Source of the DNA: Halichondria panicea
Lineage: Eukaryota > Porifera > Demospongiae > Suberitida > Halichondriidae
DNA length: 64,000 bases
Direction: 5' to 3'
Assembly: GCF_963675165.1 (NCBI RefSeq)
Contig: NC_087385.1
Location: 2,356,501-2,420,500, forward strand
Made by a program: the position numbers and the translations under genes. The notes under the pieces were generated by a model. That model saw only the letters and a list, made by a program, of their open reading frames with translations. It did no database searches and was not told where the DNA came from. Positions 33,901 through 46,800 of the stretch are shown in pieces; the first letter of the stretch is position 1; every line of letters starts with the position of its first letter.

Positions 33901-36900
33901 TCCTGTCCACGTTACTGGACAAAAGAGTACGATGGTTACCTTATGTCCGAGTGGTTCAACCAAAATCCATCAATGTACGAATGTGTAGACAAGGGGCAAG
34001 AGTCGGTGCCTGGAAGTCATGCCAACACTCAAGGTGTTTTGTTCACTCATGTCGAAGTTAACTGTGATAGTGGACTACCCTGCCCTCCCTACAATAACTA
34101 TAAAGAAGTCAACTGTGTTGTTTGCACAAACTAAGACCCCTGCAGCCTGTGCATGTGTCATAAACGTTTTGTATTTTAGCTTTTAGACTCTGTAGTTTAT
34201 AAATACCGTATACATTTCGCAGAAATGCCTTTAGAAAGATTTTCGCAGATTTAATTTTCGTGGAATAGCGCTTTTTGTAGCATGCATGTATGCAATAATA
34301 AATTCGCGGTTATAAATGTTCACGGTCCATCTAATCCGCGAAAACCACGAACATTTATACACTCGAAATATACCCGCTATACGGGGGTAATATATTGTTG
34401 AGTGCTTCAATGCTAAGTGTATTAACATCCGTGTAAAAGTGAAAAACGCATCACTGTCTTAAGTTTCTCCTTTTACTGCGACAAAGGAATCGACACCTTG
34501 GTACATACAAGTATGCTTGGTTGTATTCCACACCATGCATGGCATTTCTATTTAATATGTGCTGGCAGTAGCTATATACATGTAGCACAATGTCACAATC
34601 CCATAACAACACACCACAGCCAATAAAGAGGTTGGCAGGCACTTGCATGGCTATCACATTAAAATTTGAGGGATAAGGCACTTGCTTTTTTATGTACAAT
34701 GCAGTACACTACACAATACCTGTCCATTCCCATGATGGTCGACTTCATGAGGTCCCAAGTGGGCCAGATAATGTCCCAAGTGTCCCCCGATCCACACCAT
34801 GAGAACATGGGGAACGGCGGAGAGCCCTTCTTCACCTTACTGAGTGGCCAGTCCCCTAGGTTCACCATCAACTCCATGTCTGGCAGTACCACCTGTAGAG
34901 AGAAGGGTCGTCATCGATTCTCAAAATTTTACTATATATATAATTATGGAGAGGGGGGAGGAAATAACTCCCACCAATCCCCATAGGACAGAGATCTCAG
35001 TTATATAAATTACAGTACGTAACACACACATGCACACACATAAAGTTTATTGTACCCACATACATAATTTAAATGAATAATGGGCTTATACCAAATAGCT
35101 GAAATTAAGCCCGCCTTTATTAAGTATAGGTGCATGGTCTGGAATATAGCACATTACACAACAATTACTACCGAGTAGATCTACAATGTAAAGTTTATTC
35201 TTGGACAATTAAATTTCATGACAGGGTATCATAATACAATCATTTCATTCTGCATGGATATGTCTAGTAGCTACCCTCTCAGATAACACACTCACACCAG
35301 TCCTGGGAGTACGGCATAGCAAGGTGTGGTAGTCAACAATTCATTACCAGTGAGTGACAGCTGACTATTGTAGCTATAGAAGGCGTTGTGTTGGCGTTGA
35401 AGGCACATAAAGCACCCCCTGGCCACACAATGCATTATGATGATTAACAATATCTCGTATAAATGCACTGTTGGTTAAACATACTTAGTGTCCAGCCATC
35501 TTTACCAAATAGGGTTTCTACTTCAAAACAGAACACAAAATAGTACAGATGTCAACTTCAAACCTAATCGAGTGCTCATTTTTGAGTACTAGTTCTCATG
35601 TTTCCCATTTCAGATAAGGTAAGGTATATGCACTTAAATTTTGAAACTAAAAAATGTCCAATTATCTGTATGAAAGCATGCATGTTGACCCATCCAATTA
35701 AAGCCTAAACAGTTACTATAGTAGCAACAACAAATAAGTCGTCACCATGAGAGGTTTGAATGCTCAGACTTGTTGCTTATTAACCAAGTGGAACCTCACA
35801 CGCTAGTCACAACTATCAATGGCAATACCTGGCAAAACACTGCATAACATTATTGGCTATCTGTTTTGAAGGGAAACTAGCTGCTACGTATATAGATCTT
35901 CACTTGTACTAAACAGTGATCAGAATTGGTACAATAATTATGTTACTGCAATTGCATTATTGCGAGCATACGTGAGCTGACTACACACATGCACCAAATG
36001 AGCTATGAAATTTAATAAGAATGGAATCCACACAACCGCCTTTTACACCAAGATATCAAATTGCCCGAAGGCATTCTTTGAAGCTGGAATGTTATTGGCT
36101 GTGAAACACAGTCCCACAGTAGTAGGGTTTGAGTTTACACAATAAACACCAGAATGGATAGCACCTCATTAATGGTTAAGTGACACTGGGGACCACACAG
36201 AGTTTTGGGGGCACTGGGCATAACAACGTGGTACCCTGTTCGTGGACTTGTGCTTATCAGATCTAAGTTTCCCAGGGCAATCAACTGTTGTACTAAACGG
36301 TGACCATACAGAAATGCAGTTACTGCATGTGTAGTAAAGAGCAATGTAAAGTCTAACTTCAAAATTGCTAAGTGTGCTATGATACCTTAATTATTCAACT
36401 AGGGCATGCATGAGTAAACATGCACATAGCAAAACTTTCCCAGTCAAGGTGAATTTAATGTTTCACGTACATGACCATGCTTGCATGACAGTTGCACAAC
36501 AGAAAGTGTGCGCACTACTTTCAATGCTGATAAGTATTGCACAGATATGCCAATTAGAATACAGACATAAGAAAGGCTTTAAGTTGACTTTCCACTAATT
36601 CTCACCTTCAAAAATCGAAGGGTGTTGAGTTTTAGTGTTAAAGTAGCAAAGGGCCGATAATCATAATTATGACAGAAATTTCAGCAGTGACATAATAGAC
36701 ACTTATAATTATACGTACAACTGCACATTTTCTAACATCCATGGCAACTATGCTTCAGTTGCAATATATATAGAGTTCTGTGTTGCACGGTAATTAAGCC
36801 GTATACACTGTCAGGATGTAAACAACATATGGAGAATGTGAGTCACTCACTGTGAGGACTTCTGAATGGAACACACACACACATTCATGTACATACATTA

Positions 36901-39900
36901 AAGGACTTATAGGTCATCACAGTAACTTCCATTGATTCTTTGCGTTATTGTTGATGAATATTACGTTTCAGCCCATTCACACACAAAAGCCTGAGCAGTA
37001 ACTCTGAGAATGCACACAACCTGCACCTACTGGGCTACATGTAGACAACCCACACCTCGCCACAAATTACGTAAGGCCTCCACTCTAATTAACCCACACA
37101 CCCACAACTGACTCCTCCACAATCCACAACCCAGAGGAGGTAGGACACGCATCATGTGCGCCTCAGTCCATGTTCAACCGCAAAGATTAGAGAAAGATTT
37201 GTGATGATAAGTGCGGATTTTCAAGGAGCCAAAATAGCAGCGATCCCATGCATAGTCATTTTCTCTAAAATATAGTTATCACGTAGTGAAAGGATGGTAT
37301 TAACTTATGGATCAGCGATCCCAGTGGAATCCCGGCTCAATAGCTCGTCCTAGTGGTTTTCACTGTACATAGGCTACTATGGAGAGCAGTCTAGGGGAGT
37401 TAACTCAGGATAGTTGTCGTGTCTTCTAGAGAGCACAACAATAGATCTACCATAGCTACACTGACATCGAAGGAAAGGTCAAAGGTCAAGAGTCTAACGT
37501 AAACATTGTACGCCACACATTCCATTGCCATGTGACTGATGATGCATGTCCCGCCTCCTCTGCCACAACCCATACTTCTACAACCTATACTCCAGTTCCA
37601 TAGCAGCCCACCCCTCCACGCCCACCACCTCCATAACCTCCACATTGTACAGTATCTTCACAGCCCACACAGGACATACCTTGTTGGTCACAGAGAGTAG
37701 GATCATGTCAGAGAGGAATTTGAATCCAACAATGCTCCCAAATGTCCGAGCATACAGCTGCAGGGGTGGCGTAGATAAATTACATTTATGCTTTATTGAC
37801 AAGTAAACGAGTATAAATTATATAATTTGGGGTCCCTGAAACATCATTATTCTCTAACCATACTCATAACATTCTGAGGATAATTTCACAGGCCATCCAT
37901 GTATGCACATAGTCTCATGAATCAGCTGCCCTTCTTATGGTCTTCCCAAAGAAGGGTGACTGATTCATGACACTAGTATATATGTACAGTGGAACCTCCT
38001 CCGAAGAGCAACCACACGCTAGAGAACAGCCAAGAGCTCTGGTCCAGATTAAACTACAATGACTTTAATGTAAAGCAACCTCTCAGGAGCGACCACTTCT
38101 CTACTCCGCACAACGAGCAACTTTCTAGTCCCCAATCAGCTTTAGCAATTAAAAATAACCTCCCGGGAAGGACAGCCACATCTTAAATCAGCAGAAACAA
38201 CATTTTACAATCAAAAATCTAGTTGTTGCTCGAGTCGTCCGTGCAGCCGTTTCATAGCTAAGTTTCAAGGTTCAGGAATTGACTCATAATTATGTGTATG
38301 GCAATTGAAACCTCTAGCTCTCAACTAAGACCACCCTCTCTGTAATGGTAGAAAGGCTGTTCCCCCACATGGTGTTCGTTTTATTGAGTGGTGGTGCAAA
38401 TTGTGACGAACTATGTAGTTAAATTCAGTTCCCAGATAGATAGATTTAGAGCCATATCATATTCCATTTGACAAAGGGACTCAAAAGGAAAGGTCAAATG
38501 TCACAAATTACGAAGGAATGTTTAACACAAAAGAAGAAATGTATCATGCAGGCTCCATGGCAATGTATACTAGCTATAGAGTCGTTTGTTATTGGCTGTT
38601 ACCAGTTAATTCTATTAGCAATTGCAACCATCATGTAAATTAAGTTAGACACCCATAAAACCACTGTGAATTAAGGTTTTAAATGACAACACTTCAGTGT
38701 GATTAACCATTCATGCATACAAGCCTTATAAATGTGACACAATCGCTATACAAAATAAGGAATGCACCTTGGGTAGATATCACGTACGTACTTCACACTT
38801 TTTTGACTGAAGCACTCTCCATAATTATAGCAATTTTAAGGAGTGCCAATTAATACAATTTCTGATACTAACCCACACATGAATGTTGATTGGAATGGAC
38901 ACAATTAAGTTATACGAAACTACCAGTGAATTAACTGCAGCACAGTTGTACTACACATAATTATTATCTGTGTCAACTGCTAATCTGTATCTGAAATGAA
39001 TAGTTCGTGTTCTCCCTTCCCGTGTGTGCAGTATGTGCTATTACTGTGAGAAATTATTTAGCCAGGAAACAACAATTAGAGCTTACAAAAGAGGGGTATA
39101 TTAATAACAATACACTTGGTCATGCAAGGAATCAATATTGACAACGCCATTAGTATGAGTATAATAATCCTTGGGATTTCCCAAAGGAAGTTGCTATACA
39201 GTTAGAATACTCCTTTGCTTTGTAAGGACGGTGCACGACTGCTGTGCTGATGTGATCACTATAACTGTTGGTATAGTAGACACATGCTCAGCAAAACAAC
39301 TTCAGAAAGGATTCAATACAAATTATGTGAATACCGCACTTCAAATAAGGAAAAAAGCAACAAAGCAAATTATTTTCTAGAGGTTTGTAGCAAACAGAAT
39401 GACTCACCTTCCCATCTACAATGGAGTAGTGCACCATGGACGATCTACTGAACATCTCGGTTGCTGTGTCATAGAATTCTGTCACATTCACCCCCTTAGC
39501 CCTGAACGTCTTTAGATCGTTGGCTATCTGTGGCTGAATGGCGGGGCAGTTAAAGTCTTCCAACCATTGGACAGGGCTTCTTAGTGGGCATGCACAGTTC
39601 TCATGCATCAGAGGTCCAAGCTGGTACGGTGACTGAGCGATGGCTCTCCCCTTGTGTCTAATGTGAATAGCTAATGTGTGTGTTTCAGAGAAGATGCGAT
39701 ACTGGTAGAAGAGAAGTCCATCTCCCAGGTTGAGGGTTTCCGTACGGTAGCGGACCTTTTGAGGAGACTCGATGCTTATTGAAAGACTGCTCTCATCAAA
39801 ATCTGTCAAGCTGTTATAGTGTGTGCAGTAAATATAAATTTTAGCGTAGAATGGCAATTTCATAAACGTAGCTATGTAGGACCGCTCAGAGATTCACGAA

Positions 39901-40200
39901 GTTAGTAAATGATACACGCCATGTATACTATACTAGTTACATCATGCATCTATTGGTTGATACCAAACAGGTAACTTTAATACATTCCATAATTTAATAC
40001 ATCAATACACACTTGTTGCCATGCTTGTCCACAGCTTGTATGTAAAAGTAATTGATAGGTAAACTGCTTCTCTTAGGATCAATACCAGGTCCAAACACAA
40101 TGCTCTTCTCGGAATTGAGCTCAGTAGCTTCTAGTTCTTGACACCCCTGACCCAGAATCAGAAAGAACAGGATCAATATCTTCAGCAAGCCATCCTCCAT
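30676..40200 (-). CDS. POGLUT2/3-like: Protein O-glucosyltransferase 2/3-like (KDELC), GT90
   Basis: Eight exons, 40200-40013, 39810-39408, 37757-37680, 34892-34720, 32097-31857, 31501-31202, 30888-30790 and 30717-30676, give 507 residues; human POGLUT2 is about 502. The enzyme adds O-glucose to EGF repeats of secreted proteins in the ER lumen. A signal peptide (residues 1-22, [15 protein letters not shown]) precedes a filamin-type Ig domain (about 30-135). The GT90 catalytic domain follows (about 190-480), with [18 protein letters not shown], FFRGRDSN and [19 protein letters not shown] motifs. The protein ends in REEL, a KDEL-type retrieval signal, on its own 42-nt exon. Intron 4 holds a collagen gene on the other strand. 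The second ATG (40200) is chosen because it starts the signal peptide; an in-frame ATG lies at 40236. Confidence 0.93.
30891..30937. repeat. (TG)n / (CA)n microsatellite at a splice acceptor
   Basis: About 23 dinucleotide units. On the minus strand the CA run ends directly in CACAG followed by POGLUT exon 7 (starting at 30888), so the repeat itself supplies the 3' splice site region. Confidence 0.9.
31655..31823. mobile_element. MITE with CAGGGCTGCAT ends
   Basis: CAGGGCTGCATTAAT opens and GGATGCAGCCCTG closes a 169-bp palindromic unit with C/G-run interior. A diverged relative is at 53571-53829. It ends 33 bp downstream of POGLUT exon 5 (minus strand). Confidence 0.75.
32168..32226. repeat. 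Long hairpin near a splice site
   Basis: The arms GAGTTGTCTCTAAAATAACG..GGT (32168-32193) and its near-complement (32203-32226) are separated by a 9-base loop. The hairpin starts about 70 bp upstream of POGLUT exon 5 in the minus-strand transcript. Confidence 0.75.
33213..34134 (+). CDS. Short-chain collagen, nested gene
   Basis: Two exons (33213-33273 and 33332-34134) give 287 residues. A signal peptide ([20 protein letters not shown]) is encoded almost alone by exon 1. About 28 Gly-X-Y triplets follow, with one break (GPANGPQ). A C-terminal domain of about 190 residues carries ten cysteines and starts [14 protein letters not shown]. Collagenous stretch plus this tail resembles the short-chain collagen C4 known from freshwater sponge and related sponge/cnidarian proteins. 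It is a secreted extracellular matrix protein, probably spongin-like. The gene lies wholly inside intron 4 of the POGLUT gene on the opposite strand, so the two cannot be transcribed together without antisense overlap. The conserved Gly-X-Y phase shows the gene is intact. Confidence 0.93.
34204..34384. mobile_element. MITE, TACCGTATAGCGGGTA family
   Basis: TACCGTATACATTTCGCAG opens and AAATATACCCGCTATACGG closes the unit. The interior is close to that of 60306-60489 (TTCGTGGAATAGCGC..., GCGAAAACCACGAACATTTA). It lies 70 bp past the collagen stop. Confidence 0.75.
37131..37562. mobile_element. MITE with CAGAGGAGGT ends
   Basis: CCAGAGGAGGTAGGACACGC and the complement GCATGTCCCGCCTCCTCTG are inverted termini of a 430-bp unit. 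It lies in POGLUT intron 2, 118 bp downstream of exon 3 in the other orientation. Confidence 0.7.
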
Positions 40201-40578
40201 TTCTGTAACATCAGCACATTTTTGACTCTCCCACAAATCTTATTATTATCTTCCACTAACATCTGCATGCATGTAGACCAGAGTCAAGTAAAAAATGGTT
40301 TCATATAATAAAATTGTGTGCAAGATTTTATAATTCTGAGATGAAATGATAATATAGATCTTAGCAGCTAAGAAAGTGAACTGACAAAAATAAAAAAATG
40401 TATATCTGAGAAATGTTTACTATAAAAATTAATAGCCAAGCACAAAAGAACAAAAGCATTAGATCGATCATAACAGAAGTCGTACATGTACAATTTAAGT
40501 AAACACACACACATATAGAGAATTAATAAACTAGACAAGACACAGAAACATATTACATTAAGATTGGGCACTGAGAGA
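40201..40578. other. Intergenic region CAS / POGLUT
   Basis: This AT-rich 378-bp gap lies between tandem minus-strand genes. It should contain the POGLUT promoter or a 5' UTR intron (TTACAG just before the ATG) and the CAS 3' UTR. No further signal is recognised. Confidence 0.45.
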
Positions 40579-43311
40579 TTAAACAAATGAGGCACGGCTT
40601 TTGACAGAATTAATCAGGTCTAGAGCTGCTGGTAAAAGCACTTTCAAACTCTCAGTCATTTTATTCTTAGCGATAACACTCGGGAATTGCAGTGCAGCTG
40701 TTTTTGTCGAAGATACAAGATTCTTGATGGAGTCAGTGAGTTCATTACTGTTCGTTAGAATGGTTGCTTTTGTGTCCGTGTGCAAAATCTTTTGCGTGAG
40801 GGCATCGGCAATGTACACCAGCTTGTATGCGGCCACCACAGTCAGTTTGCTTTTGGTCACAAAGTCTCTCGGCGGCTCATTATCCTTGAGGCAATCAATG
40901 AATACGTCAATAGTTTCTCTCAAGCTTGGGATAATCAGATCGAGTTGCTTGCTGAATCTATCCAAGAGCTCACGATCCTCTTCTCGAAGAGGTTGCGGAC
41001 TACTGGTCTGTCGTACGTGATGGGGAATAAGACGTCCATTCGGTCGACCGTAAGGACCGTCCAATATATCAGCAGAGTTAACACGCCTCAGGGCAATTCC
41101 AGTCAATTCTTCGGAGGACCCAGAGCAGCTGCTTAAACTCTGCTCTCTTCGTCTTGAGCGAATGTGAGTAGGACTGGCATCTCGACTGGACCCAGAGTTC
41201 AGGCTTGCAAGGCTTGGCCTTTTGTTGAGGACTATGGAACGGTCTCGGATCTTGTCGTTAATCTCGTCATAATCTTCCGATTGTCTGATGAACATGGGTG
41301 AACCATTTGGGTTTAGATTAACCTCGCTTCCATAAGGACTGTTGGATTGTGACGTCTGTTCGTGAATCACTCTCTTTGGGGTTCGTACAAGTTTTTGCGT
41401 TGTACCGTAATTTGGAGCGTAGGGTAGAGGGGGTAGATGATCGTTTGGTTTGCGTTTACGGAAAGCGTTCATATCGATAATGTTACTTTCACTGAGTGTT
41501 TTCTCAGGTGTTTTGCGTCCACTGACGTATGGAGACTCAACTGGAATTGCGTAATCACCAGATGTTCGGACAGCAACTTGGGGTGGACGTTCAGGAAGTG
41601 GTCGGGCTTCGAGATCTCTCTTGGTGATAACAGGTAGACTGCTCGTGGAGACGTTTCGTACCTTAAACAGGAGAGCTTTATTGGCACCAACTAGTACAGT
41701 GAATTCTGTGACAGCTTTAGGGATAGCTCGAGCAACTTCCAGGAGTGATTTCACAGTGGCCGTGATGCTGTCAATTTCAGAGCTCAGTTGCTCTACTTTG
41801 GAAAGGATATCATTACGATTTTCCAAAAGACCTCTGAAAGCACTGGTGTATTTTTTCTTGAAGTTTGCATCTGAGGTACTCCCAAGAGCATTCACAACCC
41901 CTTTTCCAAATTCTAGCAGAGCCACCAGAGCCCTGTCGAAGTGTTTCACAGCTTGCCGAGTGTGTTTCAAAGTAGCGATTCGCTTTGCTTTATTTTCGTT
42001 GCCCCAATAAGCATCGGGCCCGTACACTGTTTGAAAAAGGACATCGTACGTTGCTTGCATGAGTTGTCGGTAAGAAGTGAGCAATTCTTCGGCCTCGTCA
42101 TCATACATCGTACTGATATCCACTGCAAGCATAGGCAGATCTCTCTCTTCTGTATTCACTGCACCTTTGTGCGGCTTAGGCAAGTCGTAAGTATCCATCA
42201 TTTCTGGAGGAACATCGTATATACAACTGGAGTTCCTTGAGCTACCAACAGAACTAGCACCCATCGAATTGCGATAATTAGAAGAACGATTGCTTTCCAT
42301 TGGGCTGAGTCGAGAAGAGCTAGGTGGGCGGTCGTAGTCCACTCCCTCATCTTGTGGTGCCTCTGGCGGTGGGAGGTCATAATCTCCGTCTGTGATCTCA
42401 ACGTCTGTAGGAGGCAAGTCGTAAATTGGGTTATCAATTTCATCTTTGATTGTTTTTTGTGGGAGGGTTGTACGGGATGACAGTGTTGCCTTCTTTGAAG
42501 GTTTGGGGATATCGTAGCTGGATTGTTCGTGAAAAATCTCCAGATAGTTTGCAGGAACCATACCCACTTTGCCTCTTAGTTCACACAGCCACCAGTCTCT
42601 CTGTTGTTTGAAATCTTTCTTGACAACAGTCACAACGTCCCCTTGTCTAAAGGTGAGCTCATCCTCATTCTCTGCAACATTGTTGTATCGTGCTCTGGCC
42701 AACAGGTGTTGAGATACGTCAACCATTTCCTGTGACAACAGAAAGAATTTGCACATGAAACTTAATTCTCTTTAATGCAAAAATTTAGACTCTTTGGCAA
42801 CAAAAATGAATTTCAACGCTAAATATGGCTATGGCCTATTGTGTATTGCATTCATAGGCAAGTGGCTAGGCACTTGATATACAAGTTGTCTGGTCAACAA
42901 AATAACATGGAATGTTGTGATGAGGGCCTGTAAGGTACTTTGTAGTTTGTGTAGCTAAGTAAATTGGTTGTGTATGCCAGTATTTCACTCCTACATTATT
43001 AAATATAGGCAACATAGCTGAGCCTATAAATGCACATTAGTTGGCTAGTTGCCATCATCAAAATGTACATACTGTGATTCAATGAGTGTAGCTACTATAT
43101 CTACATATAGATCTACGTACATGTATGTAAAATGCAGCTTGCACATACATGACAACCACATCTCATATTAATTTCATAATAATTATATATCATCTACTTA
43201 GCTGTTTATAGCTGTAGCCATTCAATGTGTGATATTGAATCTCAGTTTACAAAAGAAAATGAATCAACACACACTTACTTTGGTTATTTGGGGTAGCAAA
43301 ACTGCTGTCAT
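40579..43311 (-). CDS. BCAR1-like: p130Cas / BCAR1-family adaptor
   Basis: The main exon 42729-40579 plus a short first exon 43311-43279 (MTAVLLPQITK) gives 727 residues. CAS proteins are focal-adhesion scaffolds that pass integrin/FAK/Src signals to CRK-DOCK. An SH3 domain (residues about 18-77, ALYDNV-like ARYNN, WWLCEL, VPANYL) is followed by a compact substrate region. That region has six YDxP sites, three with YDLP, within about 120 residues (human BCAR1 has about 15). Then come a serine-rich helical bundle (about 210-370), an RPLPERPP Src-SH3 ligand, a tyrosine site EDYDEIND, and the C-terminal CAS/FAT-like bundle (about 600-727). The first exon is uncertain; an internal Met (MVDVSQ, 42726) would also work. 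The gene is divergent from TMEM170. Confidence 0.93.
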
Positions 43312-43810
43312 CTCAAGGTACACAGGTCACTCTGTCTCTCAAAACTGCCACTAAAAATTGACCAAAATCCTGTGTATCTATTGATTTAGTTTGCTAGCTA
43401 TAATACTACAGAAACCTTTTACTAGCTAGGAATCACACTGCTTTGTAGCTGCTCAAAATTTTGTGAGCTAGCTAGCCTCTCCCTTTTAGTGATGTCCATA
43501 TCAGGAAGTACTAATGTTTAGGAATTTTACCACAACAATGCACAAGGAATGCCATTAATCTGATCTACAGAGTTCAGAGTGCAAAACAATAGATCGAGGG
43601 AGATTCAGACTCGTACCTTGACTGACAAGAACAGTACAGTGCAGTGAATTTCAGAACAGAGGACCTTATCAACTGGCTGAAAGGTACTGTGTACGGTACA
43701 CATTCTCTTCCTTGCTAGCGAGTTTGCTTGTAGGCTGTGCATCTACCTTTTTATTAATACATGTTTCTTAGGTTTATGTGCAGTGCAGTGCAGTGCTAGT
43801 GACTTTCAAG
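43312..43810. promoter_or_regulatory. Divergent promoter region CAS / TMEM170
   Basis: This 499-bp gap lies between outward-facing starts. The sequence is AT-rich with no clear TATA box or NRF1 palindrome. The assignment rests only on gene orientation. Confidence 0.45.
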
Positions 43811-46800
43811 ATGGGAATTGAAGACATTGCTGATCCTTTGACGCCACTCCTGACTGTGACAGGTAGGTGCCTGGCTTCGTCTATTGTACCGTAGCCACTA
43901 TCCGTATTACGATGCAAGCACACGTATATCCATGCATATGCACTGCTGGTGTTGACGGAGTGGACAGGTACGCGATTATGACTACCGTAAAAAGTATAAT
44001 AAAGGCGCCAGAAATACATGAGCCTCTATTGGCGCTTATTTACGGGGAGGGGGGGGTCCACATTTTGTATGACAGGCCAAGTCACTTCCAGTCAGAACGA
44101 TTAGATTGACGACCACGTAATAAGTTTGATTGGCTTCATTTGGCGCACAATTGAGAGCGAAGAAAAATTAAACTGTTTGAGTGGGCGCTATTAAGATTTG
44201 AGTTGCGCCTTTTTTTTAGATAGATGCTTTACAGTATGAGCTTCATACATGTAGTCTACCTTAAGTGGGCGACCAAGTACTTTTCCTGTTCTAGTAGCTA
44301 GTTTCCCTCCTCACTGACAGTGTCTTTTGACATTATGACTTCAGATGTATTCACAGATATAGATAGTTACGGGAAGTGATTATTGATGTAGGAAAGCACA
44401 GGTAATTCCAATAATTATATGTTCCTAGGTCTTCTAGTCATTGGACGCCACTTGCAGCTAGAACCTGTCCGTACAGGTATATGTTATTTCAGTGTGAATA
44501 CCAAACCCTACGTGATGCATGTGATTGATTTTCTTTGATCACTGTGATTGCAGCTGCTTTTTTTTTGCAGTGACAGCATATTAGGATGATTTCAGAAAAC
44601 ACAATTTATGTGTTCTCTTTCAGCTGTTTATCTCACACTGCATACCTGTTTAATCCCAGCTTGTAGGCTTAGTCTAATGTTATAATAATATTACCGTGCC
44701 TACATTGGAATGTTGTGCATTTGCTCGGCTAACCTGATTAATTTACTGAGATGTGACATCAATACACACAAGATGCCTGCCAAACACATATTGCACAATT
44801 CTACATTTAGCAGGTTGCTATGGTTCACACACTTACTTGAAATGGGGCCACAAAACATTTCTATTGCTTGTTGGGTTGGCTATCAATATTCCTCAGTACA
44901 TAGTAATGGTGGCCAGCTACCATCCCCTCACTAAAGACATGTACACAACTTAAAAACCTACTGTACAGTGGATGTCTAGTATAAGTGGATGTCTACATGT
45001 ACCACATTCGATGGACTGGTGGGTGGGAATGCTTTCCTTACACCCACTATAGTCCATACACTGAGTGGCACTCTAAAAGTTAAGCCAGTTGTAATAGGGG
45101 AAGTATCCATTGTTTGTATGATAATCTGATACAATGCGTACGAATACTTGTGGCCTACGGTGGTCAAGAACGAATGCTAACTTTCAATCTCAATCCTCCC
45201 CCACTCAGAAATGTGGGGCCACGTGCTGTTCTGGTCATTCCTTCTGACCACCGTCACCTACCTTGTTGTGGGGGTCGTATGGGCTGTGTGTCTACGCAAG
45301 TGGAGTAGTCTTCTGGTTCCCCTTGGCTACCTGGGATATGCTGAGTTCACTGTGCTCACTACAGATGCAATAGCAAGTGAGTATACCCTAAAGCCATTTC
45401 CATTTCCTTACTGCCTTGTTCAATTCACTATTGAGTCTAGAAATGCACCCTAACGTGACACACCTATAACATTAGATGTAACTGCACTGTGGGAACAGGG
45501 TCAAAATGTTGTCACGCTTGTAGACTAGGATTCATGGTCTAATCGATTATTCCAAAATTACCGTAGTAATTTTGTCTACAGCTACATGTACCAGCGGCTA
45601 TGGTATGGTGTGTGTAGGTGGGCAGACAATTACCAGAGATGTTTGTGAGCTCATGCCTCTCTCACTAATTGATCATTATACATATTACATATTTGGTTAG
45701 ACGTGTAGGCATGAGAAACAATGCTGCATATCTCCCATAATTAAGTTAGCCGGTTCGTACGAGTCCGATGTGCCTTGTTAATGGATGGCTTCTCAGTATG
45801 TGTGTGTGGTGTCCAGCTGTGTACAGTATCAATGATGTTTGCTGAGGGAAGTGGTTTAGATGTGGGTGGCTGCATGGTGTATGGAAGCCTTGCTCTGCCT
45901 CCATTATAACCCACAAAGTTCATAATAGGCCATTTTATTGAGTCCGTGCATGTTCTGTATGTCGTTATGTTTGATTCAATTTCTGGTGAATTGATATATC
46001 TAGAGACATAAGTTTGTGTGGAAATTTTTTTAAGGATTCAAAAGATAAACTATAGTGTCCTTTTGTGACCTAGTATCAGTGGCTTTGTTAGACATGGCTC
46101 CTGTGACATGTGTTCGTTCTTAGACTCACTTTAAGCAAATCTTTTAGCGATTGTTCACATTTGTGAGATCCTGTTACTGTTGCCTAGCAGTAACCTAACC
46201 TAAAATGGACCTACTGATCCTAACAGCACTATTGAACTATACACTGACCCACCAAGTGATGATGTCACTCATTATGACACATAATTATGTCAACAGTTGG
46301 TAGCCTGAGACCTACCGCAGTGAAACACAGCATAGAATGTACCAATATGCGTCACTAATTACCTGGGAGTTATTTACCTAATATGGCCTAGGGCAGCTGT
46401 TGGCTTGTTTTCACCACCTGATCGGTATTATCATTATCTGGAGTGATACTGTCAATGCACTGTTTGAAGTACCTGTATCAGGGAGCTATTGCTTAATTTA
46501 AGCCTAAACACTGCGTGTATTCATGAATTTGCATGGGCTAACTCAAGAAAGGAATGGGTGGGTACATGCACATGATTATTGACCTAGGCTACATATAATA
46601 TGCTTTATGGACCATTGGAAAGAGCAAAATTTCAACAGCTTGTATAATGGTATCCAAAAGACTCTGATGAATTGTGTCCTGTTTGGTATTGCACAGTGTT
46701 TTGTACAACGCAGTTTACTTGTAATAATATTTACCATTCAGATTATACAATGTTGTGCTTTTGGTTGAAAGGAATGGTGCATGTCCACCTATTTGGGTGA

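Noticed and set aside
40601..42443. Plus-strand open stretches across the CAS gene
   Set aside because: Mirror frames of the coding strand with no recognisable motif.
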